44,978 nucleotides of DNA from Lentisphaerae bacterium ADurb.Bin082. Lineage in GTDB: Bacteria > Verrucomicrobiota > Lentisphaeria > Oligosphaerales > Oligosphaeraceae. The position numbers were made by a program, and so were the translations under genes. Of this stretch, positions 7,749 through 16,319 are shown one piece after another. A model generated the notes under the pieces. The model was not told the origin of the DNA and searched no databases. It saw only the letters and a list, made by a program, of their open reading frames with translations. The stretch is from assembly GCA_002070945.1 (NCBI GenBank), contig MWEG01000049.1, positions 1-44,978 of the forward strand, given 5' to 3'. How positions within the stretch are numbered: the first letter of the stretch is position 1; every line of letters begins with the position of its first letter.

Positions 7749-8882
7749 TCATGGCCGGTAAATCCAGTAGCCTACTCCCGGGGTGAGGGTGTTGGTTTCC
7801 CGGACAAAACGGCGCCGCCGCCACTTCCAGGCTGGGCTGGCGTCCGTGGCTGGGGTTGGTGTGAAGACGGTTTCAAATGACCAGCCTGGCTGTAGGTTCC
7901 TGGCGTTTTGTTGGCCGTCGTCAACGTCTGTGCCGAGCAGCTCCAGTTGGGCTTTGGCCAGGGCAAAGACCCAGCAAGCTGCGCCGGGCGGCAGGTCTCG
8001 GCTGGCGCTCAGCGTTCCGGTCGCGCCATGGTGAGTCCATGGCTGCATGTCAGCGAGTCGGCGAGCCGAGGCGTCAAGCAGCTGGTGGACGACTCCGATC
8101 ACGTTCCAGCCGGCCTCTAAGGCATACGTGGTGCTTCGGAGGCGTGGATGCCGTGCTTGAACTTGGATGTGGAAGGGGCCGGGTGACGTCAGCGTACAGC
8201 TGGTCGTGGCAGTCATGTCGATGGGCGCTGGCAAGAGTGCGCCGGTCATCACCATGGCGACTTCGTCAGGCAGGTCTGCAGTGCGCCAAGTCAGGGTGAG
8301 CGGGTCGGTTTCACTGATTACGCCGGCGACAGTCCAGGTCGTTTCTGGGCGGAGTGCGTGGGTGTCCCAGAACAGGCCGTTGTCCGCGCCCTCTGCCGTC
8401 ACTGCCAGCGAGGACCAACCTTCGCTGAACGGCAGATAGGCGCCGATGTCTTCGGCCGGGTGATAGGCGTCATTCGCCTGGTCGACGGCTGACAGCGTCA
8501 AGGGGTGACGGCGGCCGGAAACAGCGCCGGTGACGTCAAGGACAAGGTGGATTTGCGCTTCTGGCGCGGCAGTCTTGGAATAGGTCGCCAGGATGGTGCT
8601 GGGGCGCTCCGGGTCGGTGATTGTCACGGTCCAGGGCAGCGGCGCGACCCAGCCCCCCAGAGGACGGAAGGTCACAACGTGCGTCCCAGCAGGCAACTCC
8701 AACTGAACCCCGGAATCGTTCCAGGCGCCATCCGCAACCCGCCAGCCGCAACCGGCCAGAACGGCTTCAGGAGGATTGAGAACAACCGCCAAATCGGAAC
8801 GGGAAACCAAGGAGGAATGTAAAGCGACAGCCAAGACGAGAGAAACGCTGACCCGAAAAAAATGTGCGCTGCTAATGGCCAT
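7749..8882 (-). CDS. Secreted modular protein with PEGA-like and GWN/GYW modules
   Basis: The 377-residue protein has an N-terminal hydrophobic signal (about residues 8-24) and AGGAG eight bases before the ATG. Residues 45-90 (GVQLELPAGTHVVTFRPLGG) resemble the PEGA-like beta-sandwich module in which a Gly-Trp or Gly-Tyr followed by Pro precedes the last strands. The C-terminal half contains two copies of a pattern starting GWNVIGV or GWSFETV and ending CWVF or GYWIYR, a secretory-protein module I have seen in Planctomycetes/Verrucomicrobia-type surface proteins. No catalytic motif is visible. It is probably a surface or periplasmic structural or binding protein. Its own promoter lies in the AT-rich stretch just upstream. 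Confidence 0.65.
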   Translation of the reverse strand: MAISSAHFFRVSVSLVLAVALHSSLVSRSDLAVVLNPPEAVLAGCGWRVADGAWNDSGVQLELPAGTHVVTFRPLGGWVAPLPWTVTITDPERPSTILATYSKTAAPEAQIHLVLDVTGAVSGRRHPLTLSAVDQANDAYHPAEDIGAYLPFSEGWSSLAVTAEGADNGLFWDTHALRPETTWTVAGVISETDPLTLTWRTADLPDEVAMVMTGALLPAPIDMTATTSCTLTSPGPFHIQVQARHPRLRSTTYALEAGWNVIGVVHQLLDASARRLADMQPWTHHGATGTLSASRDLPPGAACWVFALAKAQLELLGTDVDDGQQNARNLQPGWSFETVFTPTPATDASPAWKWRRRRFVRETNTLTPGVGYWIYRP

Positions 8883-8938
8883 GATTTAGTCTCCTGTTGC
8901 AAAGTATTGCATAAATGATGCTTTTTAACTCTTTGTAT

Positions 8939-8966
8939 ATTTTAATATATAAAATGATGAAATCAA
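8939..8966 (-). promoter_or_regulatory. Putative sigma-70-like promoter for the 7749-8882 gene
   Basis: Within a strongly AT-rich stretch (about 8905-9010) the minus strand reads TTGATT (8966-8961), a 16-base spacer, then TAAAAT (8944-8939), about 56 bases before the ATG. Both boxes are near consensus, but AT-rich sequence gives such matches easily. Confidence 0.35.
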
Positions 8967-9170
8967 ATAAGTTATAAAAAATATAAAAATCATATTGAAA
9001 GAAAATGAAAGTTTAGTAAAAGATAGTCTAGCGCGGTCTTGGGTGTGCTTTCCGGTGACAGGAAGGCGCTGGCTGAAGGCATTGGGCTGCGCTGATAGCA
9101 GCAATTGCTCCGCAGTTGATGCTCGGAGTCCCGGCAGGCAGCAGAGCCAAGAGCCCCGGGTAAGGCGATT
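8967..9170. other. Intergenic stretch without recognised content
   Basis: The first 45 bases continue the AT-rich promoter region; the remainder has ordinary composition. A 70-codon open frame on the plus strand (8995-9207) has no ribosome binding site, no recognisable domain, and ends by translating the GTGGAC repeat, so I treat it as chance. Confidence 0.5.
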
Positions 9171-9286
9171 TAGTGGACAGTGGACAATGGACGTTAGTAG
9201 ACGTTAGTAGACGATGGACTGTGGACAGAAGTGGACGTTAGTGGAGAGTGGACGTGGACGAAAGTGGACTTTAATGGACAGTGGAG
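9171..9286 (+). repeat. GTGGAC-type repeat, copy N2 (loose form)
   Basis: About a dozen TGGAC or TAGAC cores follow each other with spacings of 7 to 11 bases, in variants of GTGGACGTTA and GTGGACA. A 29-base stretch at its start is identical to the reverse complement of part of copy N5 (32547-32632), so the two copies are related and inverted relative to each other. Confidence 0.8.
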
Positions 9287-9298
9287 CGAAGGCACTTG

Positions 9299-9449
9299 TC
9301 CTGCACGGGCCTTCAGCCGGCAAAACTGTATCATGCTTACAGTCATGTCCGTTGCGCCGTAGGCGCTTAACCATGCTTAACCCCAGGCTTCAGCCGGGGG
9401 AAAGGCGTGCCCCGAAAGTGGTGCCTTGTAAAGGCACTACAGAAGGCTG
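9299..9449 (+). repeat. Structured dispersed repeat M, copy M1
   Basis: About 150 bases match, in inverted orientation, the element at 39768-39912 with only scattered differences. It holds a series of short hairpins: GCGCC-GTA-GGCGC, CCCCAGGCT-TC-AGCCGGGGG and GTGCCTT-GTA-AAGGCAC. Such chains of stem-loops resemble REP/BIME-type intergenic elements. The open frames across it have no support as genes. The remaining 9450-9583 shows nothing I recognise apart from the leader of the next gene. Confidence 0.85.
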
Positions 9450-9589
9450 ACCGATTGCTCCCTAATTTGTTCTGTCACCTAGCGGGTTGCTTTAGGCCAG
9501 CAAGGCGTTACATTTATATATGGTTTCTCAAGCATGGAGAGGGTCAACATAACGCGGAGGGTGTGGGCGAGTAAGCGAAAGGCATGAAG

Positions 9590-10222
9590 ATGGTGTTTGG
9601 AAAATTGCGGGAATATCGCGTCGTGCCGGTGGTCGCGGTGGACAGCGTGGACGACGGTCTCAGGCTTTGCGAAGCCTTGCTTGAGGGCGGCTTGCCCGTG
9701 GCGGAAATCACGTTTCGGACGGCTGCGGCAGAAGCCGTTATTCGAGCCGCTTCCCAGAAGTTCCCTGATTTGATTTTAGGCGCCGGGACAGTGCTGACGT
9801 CAGACCAGGTGCAAAAGGCCGCTGACGCTGGCGCCAAATTCGCGGTGGCGCCTGGCTTCAACCCGGTTGTGGTCGCGGCAGCGCGGCGGGCTGGACTGCC
9901 GTTTGCCCCGGGCGTATGCACGCCTTCCGACATCGAAGCCGCTGTCGCCGCTGGCTGCACCATGCTTAAATTCTTCCCGGCCGAGGCGTCTGGCGGCGTT
10001 CCCATGTTGAAGGCGCTGATCGGCCCGTATGGGCACCTGGGCCTGCAATTCTGCCCGACCGGGGGCGTGACGACGGAGAACCTGCGTGCTTACCTGGCGC
10101 TGCCTGCGGTGGCGTTCGTGGGAGGCACCTGGATTGCCAAAAAGGAATTCATCCAGGCCGGAAAATGGGGCGAGATCAGCTCCCTGGCAGCGGCGGCGCA
10201 CACCGCAGCCAACGGCGGATGA
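9590..10222 (+). CDS. eda: KHG/KDPG aldolase
   Basis: The 210-residue protein has the full family pattern: AEITFRT with Glu39, GAGTVLT, APGFNP, and MLKFFPAE with the Schiff-base lysine at Lys127, then CPTGGV. It cleaves 2-keto-3-deoxy-6-phosphogluconate (or 4-hydroxy-2-oxoglutarate) to pyruvate plus glyceraldehyde-3-phosphate or glyoxylate, in the Entner-Doudoroff or uronate pathways. The ATG at 9590 is preferred over the one at 9584 because AAAGG lies seven bases before the former but only one base before the latter. It precedes a nucleotidyltransferase gene by 73 bases. No KDG kinase is visible in the window. Confidence 0.93.
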   Translation: MVFGKLREYRVVPVVAVDSVDDGLRLCEALLEGGLPVAEITFRTAAAEAVIRAASQKFPDLILGAGTVLTSDQVQKAADAGAKFAVAPGFNPVVVAAARRAGLPFAPGVCTPSDIEAAVAAGCTMLKFFPAEASGGVPMLKALIGPYGHLGLQFCPTGGVTTENLRAYLALPAVAFVGGTWIAKKEFIQAGKWGEISSLAAAAHTAANGG

Positions 10223-10295
10223 CGCTGTCCTAAGGACGCTGCCAGCGCGGCGGCAATGACGAACACTTCAGCAAAGAGAGGAAAGCGAGGCGACG

Positions 10296-11210
10296 ATGAG
10301 TAGTGGACCCACCCTGCTGGTGCTGGCGGCTGGACTTGGCAGCCGCTATGGCGGCATCAAGCAAATGGACCCGGTTGGACCGGATGGTGAATTCGTGCTT
10401 GATTATTCCCTCTATGACGCCTGGAAGGCCGGCTTTGCCAAGGCCGTCCTGGTGGTGCGGGACGGCATGCAGGAGGCGCTGAACGAGCATTTCCGTGGTC
10501 GCCTGCAAAAACGCCTCCAGCTGGAATACGCCGTGCAGCGTCTGGATGACTTGCCAGCAGGCTTTTCCTGCCCAGCCGGTCGCCAGAAACCGTGGGGAAC
10601 TGGTCATGCCATCTGGTCGGCCAGGCAGCATATCAGCACGCCCTTCGCCGCTATCAATGCCGATGACTTCTACGGTCGGGACGCCTATCTCCGCCTGGGA
10701 GAATTCCTGCGCGGACTGACTCCCGGAGGCCCGGAGACCTACGCTATGGTCGCCTATCGACTCAGCAACACTCTTTCCGAACACGGCACCGTCTCCCGCG
10801 GAATCTGCGAAAAGACCGCCGAAGGCTTTTTGCAAAGCGTAGTCGAACGCACCAGCATCGAAGGAGCCGAACCAGGCGCGCGCTTCCGGGACACGGACGG
10901 CAGCTGGCAGCCCCTGCGGGGCGATGAATTGGCCTCCATGAACTTCTGGGGCTTTGACGCGCGCCTGTTCAGACGCCTTGAGAGCCTCTTCGTAGAATTC
11001 TTGCAGGCGAAAGGCAACGAGGCGAAGTCGGAGTTTTACATTCCGACGGTCGTTGACACCTTGATTCAGCGGCAGCAATGCCGGGTTCGGGTGCTGGAGA
11101 CTGACGAGCGCTGGTTCGGCATGACTTATGCTGAAGACCGGCCGCTCGTCGTCAGCAAAATCGCAGATTTGACGGCCGGCGGCGTTTATCCGCATGGCCT
11201 TTGGAATTGA
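10296..11210 (+). CDS. Sugar-phosphate nucleotidyltransferase family protein
   Basis: The 304-residue protein begins LLVLAAGLGSRYGGIKQM, the nucleotide-binding signature of GT-A fold nucleotidyltransferases (Gly15, Arg17 and Lys22 contact the NTP). It continues with FAAINADDFYG, which holds the metal-binding aspartate. GAGAGGAAAG precedes the ATG. It has no hexapeptide-repeat acetyltransferase tail. Its partner downstream is a NahK-like hexosamine kinase, so the pair would logically turn a sugar into a sugar-1-phosphate and then an NDP-sugar, as in galacto-N-biose or hexosamine salvage. The specific sugar and nucleotide cannot be read from the sequence. Confidence 0.85.
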   Translation: MSSGPTLLVLAAGLGSRYGGIKQMDPVGPDGEFVLDYSLYDAWKAGFAKAVLVVRDGMQEALNEHFRGRLQKRLQLEYAVQRLDDLPAGFSCPAGRQKPWGTGHAIWSARQHISTPFAAINADDFYGRDAYLRLGEFLRGLTPGGPETYAMVAYRLSNTLSEHGTVSRGICEKTAEGFLQSVVERTSIEGAEPGARFRDTDGSWQPLRGDELASMNFWGFDARLFRRLESLFVEFLQAKGNEAKSEFYIPTVVDTLIQRQQCRVRVLETDERWFGMTYAEDRPLVVSKIADLTAGGVYPHGLWN

Positions 11211-11273
11211 CCGGCGCCGCTTGCCGGAATCCTATTGTTTGACTACGTCCACCATCATCACAGCAGGGATCGC

Positions 11274-12383
11274 ATGAACGTCGACCTTCAACACCTCGCC
11301 CCCCATTTTCAATTCCGCGGACCGATCATGGCAGCCATTCCGTATGGCTCCGGTCACATCAACGACACCTACAAAGTCACTGTTGAGCAAGGCGGCCAGC
11401 CAGTCAACTACATCGTGCAAAGGGTCAATCACAAGGTTTTTACCAAGACAGCAGAGCTGATGCGGAACATCCAGCGCGTGACCGAGCATATCCGTCGCAA
11501 GCTGGAAGCCATCCCCGGCAGCGATCCGAGCCGGGAGACGCTGACGTTGATCCCAACGACGGACAACAACTGCTTCTACCAGGATAAGGACGGCAATTTC
11601 TGGCGTACGTACATCTTCATTGAAAAAGCGCGCACCTACGACACCGTCAGCAGCACGGAGCAGGCGCGGCAGGCGGCCAGGGCCTTCGGTACTTTCCAGG
11701 GTATGCTCATGGACCTCCCTGGCGGGCCGCTCTTTGAGACCATCCCCGACTTCCACCACACCCCGCAGCGCTTCAAGCGTCTCCAGGACGCTATCAAGAC
11801 CGACAGCAAGAACCGCGCTGCTAAGGCCGCCGCCGAAATCAGCTTCGCACTCAAGCGCGGCGACAGCGTCGCAACGGTCGTTGATGGCCTGGCCGCTGGC
11901 ACGTTGCCCTGGCGAGTCACCCACAACGACACCAAAATCAACAACGTCATGCTCAATGACGATGACGGCCGCGGGATTTGCGTCATCGACCTCGACACTG
12001 TCATGCCTGGCTCGATCCTCTATGACTTCGGCGACCAGGTCAGAACGACTACGGCCACTGCCGCTGAAGACGAACAGGACCTCAGCAAAGTCCAGTTCCG
12101 CCTTGATATGTTCGAGGCGCTCATCCGCGGCTACCTGGAAACAGCCGGCAGCTTCCTCAATGACGAGGAAATCAGGCTGCTGCCGTTTTCCGGGCGGCTG
12201 ATCACCTTTGAAATCGGCATCCGCTTCCTGACCGATTACCTGGAGGGCGATGTCTACTTCAAGACGCATCGCCCAGACCATAACCTGGACCGCTGCCGGA
12301 CCCAGTTCGAAATGGTGCGGCAGATGGAGGAGAAGGCGGAGGCTATGGAAAAACTCCTGGCCAGCTGCCTGAAAAACCGCTGA
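11274..12383 (+). CDS. NahK-like N-acetylhexosamine 1-kinase (aminoglycoside phosphotransferase fold)
   Basis: The 369-residue kinase has the HxD....N catalytic block THNDTKINNVML (His217, Asp219) and the metal-binding VIDLDTVMPGS, in the form typical of N-acetylhexosamine 1-kinases. The early GSGHINDTYKV strand-loop binds ATP phosphates. The ATG at 11274 was chosen because AGGGA lies about five bases upstream; an in-frame TTG at 11235 would add a His-rich stretch without support. Family members phosphorylate GlcNAc/GalNAc at C1 in the lacto-N-biose/galacto-N-biose salvage pathway. The neighbouring nucleotidyltransferase and ROK-like gene fit sugar activation. Confidence 0.8.
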   Translation: MNVDLQHLAPHFQFRGPIMAAIPYGSGHINDTYKVTVEQGGQPVNYIVQRVNHKVFTKTAELMRNIQRVTEHIRRKLEAIPGSDPSRETLTLIPTTDNNCFYQDKDGNFWRTYIFIEKARTYDTVSSTEQARQAARAFGTFQGMLMDLPGGPLFETIPDFHHTPQRFKRLQDAIKTDSKNRAAKAAAEISFALKRGDSVATVVDGLAAGTLPWRVTHNDTKINNVMLNDDDGRGICVIDLDTVMPGSILYDFGDQVRTTTATAAEDEQDLSKVQFRLDMFEALIRGYLETAGSFLNDEEIRLLPFSGRLITFEIGIRFLTDYLEGDVYFKTHRPDHNLDRCRTQFEMVRQMEEKAEAMEKLLASCLKNR

Positions 12384-12450
12384 CCGCGCCACATACATTG
12401 CTTGCTGCATTTCCTAACCACCTCATCCATGTCACAAGGAGGACAACCTG

Positions 12451-13905
12451 ATGAAAATGCAATTTAACCTGGTGAAGCCGCCGACCACGCCGATTCTTGA
12501 TCCTGATTTTCGACCGCCAGTGCTGGCCAACCGCGCTTTTGCCGCCGAAGTCGCCGCCTCTGGCGCCAGCGTTCCCCTGATGATTGCGGTCGAACGCGAC
12601 CAGGGCCGCGTGTCCCGCTTCGACACTCAGATTTTCGACATGCGGCACCCCCGCGCCGCTGCGAACTTCTTCTACGTCGAACGCATCCTGAAATTCCTGC
12701 TCTGGCAGTTCGGCGGCTGGAAAGTCACTGTCCACGGCCCCCTGGAACTGGTGCGCTACCTCGAATCATGCTATTCTGTGACCGGACAGCGCGCGTTTGA
12801 CGCGGAATTCTGGGGCGACCAGACCTACGAGCGCGAAATGCGCATTATCCATGCCCCGACCCCGGCGGATATGCCAGTCGCGGCTGACGGCGCAGGCAGC
12901 ACCGTGGCACTCGACTGGAAAGGATGGCGCATCGGCTTTGACCTCGGCGCCAGTGACAGAAAAGTCGCCGTCGCGAAGGACGGCAAACTCGCCCTGCGTC
13001 CTGACGGCGAGCCGGTGCTCAGCGAAGAATACGTCTGGAACCCGCGGCCGCAGACCAATATCCAATGGCATTTTGACCATATCATGGAGATTCTGAAGGA
13101 AGCGGAAAAGGCTATCAAGGCCATTGACCCGAACGCCCGCGTTGAGGCTATTGGCGGCAGCTCGGCAGGCGTCTACGTCAACGGCCGGGTGCGGGTGGCG
13201 TCCTTGTTCCGGGGCATCACTCCCCGTGAGCGGTTCGACCGCGAAGCAGCCCCGATCTTCCAAAACATCCAGAAAGCCTGGGGCATCCCGCTGCGCCTGG
13301 AAAATGACGGCGATGTGACCGCCCTGGCCGGCTCCATCGCGCTCAATGACGGCGCCGTACTCGGCCTGGCCATGGGGTCGTCCCTTGCCGGAGGCTATGT
13401 CGATGAGCATCGCGCCATCAAGGGCTGGATGAATGAATTGGCGTTCGCGCCGGTAGACTATAATCCGCGCGCAGCGGTTGACGAATGGTCGCGCGACTTT
13501 GGCGTCGGCGCCAATTATTTCTCCCAGCAGGCCGTTGCCCGGCTGATTCCTTTGGCTGGCATCGACATGCCGGACATCCCGGCCGATGCCTTCCCGCTGC
13601 GCCTGAAGCGCGTCCAGGACCTGATGGCCGCAGGCGACGCACGGGCCCGGAAAATTTATGAGACCATCGGCGTCTATTTCGGCTATTCAGTGGCTCATTA
13701 CTGCGATTTCTACAAGCCGGTGCGGCATATCGAAGTACTCGGCCGCGTAGTCACGGGCGAGGGTGGACAGGTGATCCTCGACAAGGCCAAGGACGTCATC
13801 CGCCGCGAATTCCCCGAATTGCTGAACATTAACTTCTATGAACCCGACGAACGCGAGAAACGCCACGGCCAAGCCGCAGCAGCAGCATCGCTACCCTTGA
13901 CCTGA
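12451..13905 (+). CDS. ROK-like sugar kinase with N-terminal extension
   Basis: In this 484-residue protein the ROK/actin-like kinase core begins near residue 165 with IGFDLGASDRKVAVAKDG (the phosphate-1 loop). It continues with an EAIGGSSAGV segment and LENDGDVTALAG, where Asp286 matches the catalytic base. The zinc-binding CxCGxxGC motif of classical ROK proteins is absent. About 160 residues precede the core; they contain no HTH I can see, so this is not an ordinary ROK repressor. AGGAGG lies about 8 bases before the ATG. It follows the NahK-like gene by 67 bases in the same direction. The sugar substrate is unknown. Confidence 0.75.
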   Translation: MKMQFNLVKPPTTPILDPDFRPPVLANRAFAAEVAASGASVPLMIAVERDQGRVSRFDTQIFDMRHPRAAANFFYVERILKFLLWQFGGWKVTVHGPLELVRYLESCYSVTGQRAFDAEFWGDQTYEREMRIIHAPTPADMPVAADGAGSTVALDWKGWRIGFDLGASDRKVAVAKDGKLALRPDGEPVLSEEYVWNPRPQTNIQWHFDHIMEILKEAEKAIKAIDPNARVEAIGGSSAGVYVNGRVRVASLFRGITPRERFDREAAPIFQNIQKAWGIPLRLENDGDVTALAGSIALNDGAVLGLAMGSSLAGGYVDEHRAIKGWMNELAFAPVDYNPRAAVDEWSRDFGVGANYFSQQAVARLIPLAGIDMPDIPADAFPLRLKRVQDLMAAGDARARKIYETIGVYFGYSVAHYCDFYKPVRHIEVLGRVVTGEGGQVILDKAKDVIRREFPELLNINFYEPDEREKRHGQAAAAASLPLT

Positions 13906-13936
13906 GCCGCAGACAGAAGCGACCAGACCTACAGAA

Positions 13937-13980
13937 CGCTGGCCGGACGGGGGGACAAGGGAAGGAGAGGCCGGCCAGCG
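13937..13980. promoter_or_regulatory. Perfect 10-bp inverted repeat with purine-rich loop
   Basis: CGCTGGCCGG (13937-13946) is exactly complementary to CCGGCCAGCG (13971-13980). The 24-base loop between them is almost pure purine and contains GGGGGG, GGG and AAGGAGAGG. It lies between the ROK-like stop and the next ATG at 14013. No T-run follows on the plus strand, so an intrinsic terminator is unlikely; a processing or regulatory hairpin is possible. Confidence 0.5.
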
Positions 13981-14012
13981 AGCTAACACGCTGAAAGGAT
14001 GCAGGATGTATT

Positions 14013-14771
14013 ATGAATAAGCAGGAACGCGACACGTTGATCATGACGAAGTTGAACGAGGGAATGTCGCTCTCAGACGTGCAGAAAATACTGGCGCAGG
14101 ACTACAATATCCGCATGACCTACCTCGAGTTGCGCCTGCTGGCCGATGACTTGGCCGTCAACTGGGAAAAGCTCGACAAGCCAAAGCCGGCGCCGCAGCC
14201 GGCAGAGCAAGCAGTGACACCTGAAGAGGACGACGAAAGCTTTGACGAGGACGATGACGAGGACTTGGACGACGACGAGGACTTTGAAGAGGAAGAAGAA
14301 GTCGCCGAACCTGGTGCAGTCAAGGTGACTATCGACCCAGCGCCGCGTCCAGGAATGATCCTGAGCGGCATGGTGCGTTTTGCCTCCGGCATCCGCGCCG
14401 GCTGGATGATGGATCGCAGGGGGCGCCTGAACCTCGATCTGCCAGACGACGGCCCGCAGCCGTCCCAGGAAGACCTCCAAGGCTTCCAGGAGGAATTGAG
14501 GCGGGTCATGCAGCAAAAGGATGAGGAAATGCGCAGGGCCGCTAATGACGGCCGCACCAAAGTCACCATCAATCCCGTAGTGCCAGCCGGCGTCAAGATC
14601 GGAGGCAACGTCGAATTCGCCTCGGGCGCCAAGGGTGACTGGTATATTGACAATTCCGGACGCATGGGCTTTAACCCAGCCGAGGGCTCCACGAATCCGA
14701 CCCAGGAGGACGTCGGGCTGTTCCAAGTCGTGCTCCAGCAGGAATTGCGCAAGCACGGCTACGGCGTATAA
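14013..14771 (+). CDS. Acidic protein with an internally duplicated domain, unknown function
   Basis: The 252-residue protein has three parts. Residues 1-50 look like a small helical, possibly HTH-type domain (MSLSDVQKILAQDYNIRMTY). Residues 70-98 are an almost unbroken Asp/Glu linker. After that the same unit of about 63 residues occurs twice (102-164 and 182-247), each with KVTI-P-P, a G-x-V-x-FASG-x-x-x-x-W turn, a D-x-x-GR strand and a closing helix with QEDL/QEDV. I do not recognise the family. There is no signal peptide, so it is probably cytoplasmic. The modules look like small beta-sheet binding domains. It sits directly left of the methyltransferase operon, but its composition matches the left-hand genes. 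Confidence 0.75.
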   Translation: MNKQERDTLIMTKLNEGMSLSDVQKILAQDYNIRMTYLELRLLADDLAVNWEKLDKPKPAPQPAEQAVTPEEDDESFDEDDDEDLDDDEDFEEEEEVAEPGAVKVTIDPAPRPGMILSGMVRFASGIRAGWMMDRRGRLNLDLPDDGPQPSQEDLQGFQEELRRVMQQKDEEMRRAANDGRTKVTINPVVPAGVKIGGNVEFASGAKGDWYIDNSGRMGFNPAEGSTNPTQEDVGLFQVVLQQELRKHGYGV

Positions 14772-14981
14772 GGGCGAGGTGTGCCGTACGTAGTTCAGGT
14801 GCGTCTCTGCGTCTTGGGAGAGTCATCCGGCAAGGTGTAACAGAATGTCATAAGGAACAGTGACAACCCCAACTTCAAAAAATGGCTGGCGAACGCGGTC
14901 TTTGGTGTAACCGAAGAGGCGGTAACGCGATGCAAGTAGGCTGAACCGAAACCATGCAAGGCTTTCCTGGAGGCACGATAG

Positions 14982-16319
14982 GTGATCGATGTACGAGACA
15001 ATCACGATGCACTCCTTTGCCAACGCCTGGAGGCTCTAACGGAATCTAAAGAGGACTACTGGTCCTTCCGGGGCAATTCTCGGCGCGAGTATGGGCATGG
15101 TCTCTTTCAATACCCTGCCATGATGGTTCCCCAACTAGCCGGAATCGTGCTGGCCGAGGCGTGTGCCGTGCATCCCGACATAGGCCGAGTCTGTGATCCG
15201 TTCGCAGGTTCAGGAACGATCATGACGGAGAGCATGTTCCGTGGTCTCTCGTTTACTGGATGCGATATCAATCCCTTGGCTATCCTGCTCTGCCGTGTAA
15301 AGAGCGGCCCGTTCTTCATGAGCGCGTTGGAGCAGAAGGTGCAAGAGTTGCTGGGCCGTATCAATGGCGACAAAAGCACTGCCGTTGAGATCAACTTCCC
15401 GAATATTGACAAGTGGTTCGAAAAGGACGTCCAACAGTCCCTGTCCCGCCTTAGACGGTCAATTCTATTGGAGAAATCAGGCTGGGCAAGACGTTTTTTC
15501 TGGGTTGCCTTGGCAGAAACTGTTAGGTTGACGAGCAACTCGCGGACGTCTACTTTCAAGCTTCATATCCGAACGGAAGAAAACATTGCTTCCCGGCAAC
15601 ACGATGCCATCGGCATGTTCAAGAAGGCTCTTGAACGCAATGTGGAACACTACAGGATGCAGGAGGCTCAGATGTCCGAGTCGGGACTCATGATGCGTGG
15701 GCGTTATTCACGCGAAGTCGAGGTGCTCCTGTCAGACGCTGCTGATGTCCGCGTGGAGGAGCAGTGCGATATGCTAGTAACGTCGCCGCCCTATGGTGAC
15801 AACACCAGCACGGTTCCGTATGGGCAGTATTCCTACCTTCCCCTCCAGTGGATTGACCTCCGCGATATTGATCCAAAGATTGATCCCGAGTGCCTCAGGA
15901 CGACGCAGGAAATCGACCGGCGAAGTCTAGGAGGATGCACGCGAGTGACCAAGGAAGAGCAGGCTCTCATCAGCAGCCGCTCACCAAAATTTGCTGACTA
16001 TATCCAGAGCCTCGCGTCACAACCACCCGACCGCGCAAACCGCGTCACTGCCTTCATCAGGGACCTGGAGGCCACGCTTGGTTCAATCATGAAAATGGTG
16101 TGTCCTGGAGGAATAATGGTGTGGATTTTGGGGAACCGCAAGGTGGGCGGCCAGCGCGTCCCGTTCGACGCCATCTTGTCTGAATTGCTGACGTCCCATG
16201 GGGCGAAGAGACTGTGCCAGCTGACCCGGAGAATTTCCTCGAAACGAATGGCCTTTAAGAATAGCATCGCGGACACCATGTCTCGTGAAACAATATTGGT
16301 AATGCGGAAGGGGGAATGA
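14982..16319 (+). CDS. Site-specific DNA methyltransferase (N4-cytosine/N6-adenine type)
   Basis: The 445-residue protein has the S-adenosylmethionine-binding motif VCDPFAGSGT (residues 72-79 for DPFAGSGT) near its start and the catalytic TSPPYG at 267-272, with about 190 residues between them. SPPY points to exocyclic amino-group methylation of cytosine-N4 or adenine-N6. The motif order (SAM motif first, long spacer, then SPPY) is alpha-like. GTG is the start, with GGAGG eight bases before it. No restriction endonuclease is adjacent. Its stop overlaps the next ATG by 4 bases (ATGA), so it is translated together with the GHKL protein. The 210-base gap upstream holds no gene I can support; a GCCGTACGTAGTTCA string there recurs near 28180. 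Confidence 0.85.
   Translation: MIDVRDNHDALLCQRLEALTESKEDYWSFRGNSRREYGHGLFQYPAMMVPQLAGIVLAEACAVHPDIGRVCDPFAGSGTIMTESMFRGLSFTGCDINPLAILLCRVKSGPFFMSALEQKVQELLGRINGDKSTAVEINFPNIDKWFEKDVQQSLSRLRRSILLEKSGWARRFFWVALAETVRLTSNSRTSTFKLHIRTEENIASRQHDAIGMFKKALERNVEHYRMQEAQMSESGLMMRGRYSREVEVLLSDAADVRVEEQCDMLVTSPPYGDNTSTVPYGQYSYLPLQWIDLRDIDPKIDPECLRTTQEIDRRSLGGCTRVTKEEQALISSRSPKFADYIQSLASQPPDRANRVTAFIRDLEATLGSIMKMVCPGGIMVWILGNRKVGGQRVPFDAILSELLTSHGAKRLCQLTRRISSKRMAFKNSIADTMSRETILVMRKGE

Noticed and set aside
6438..7880. 480-codon open frame on the plus strand opposite the secreted protein
   Set aside because: Gly/Arg/His-rich translation without domains; antisense to a gene with a signal peptide and a good start.
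14823..15023. 66-codon minus-strand open frame across the methyltransferase start, considered as a small antitoxin or control protein
   Set aside because: No ribosome binding site and no recognisable fold, and it overlaps the strong GGAGG-GTG start of the methyltransferase.
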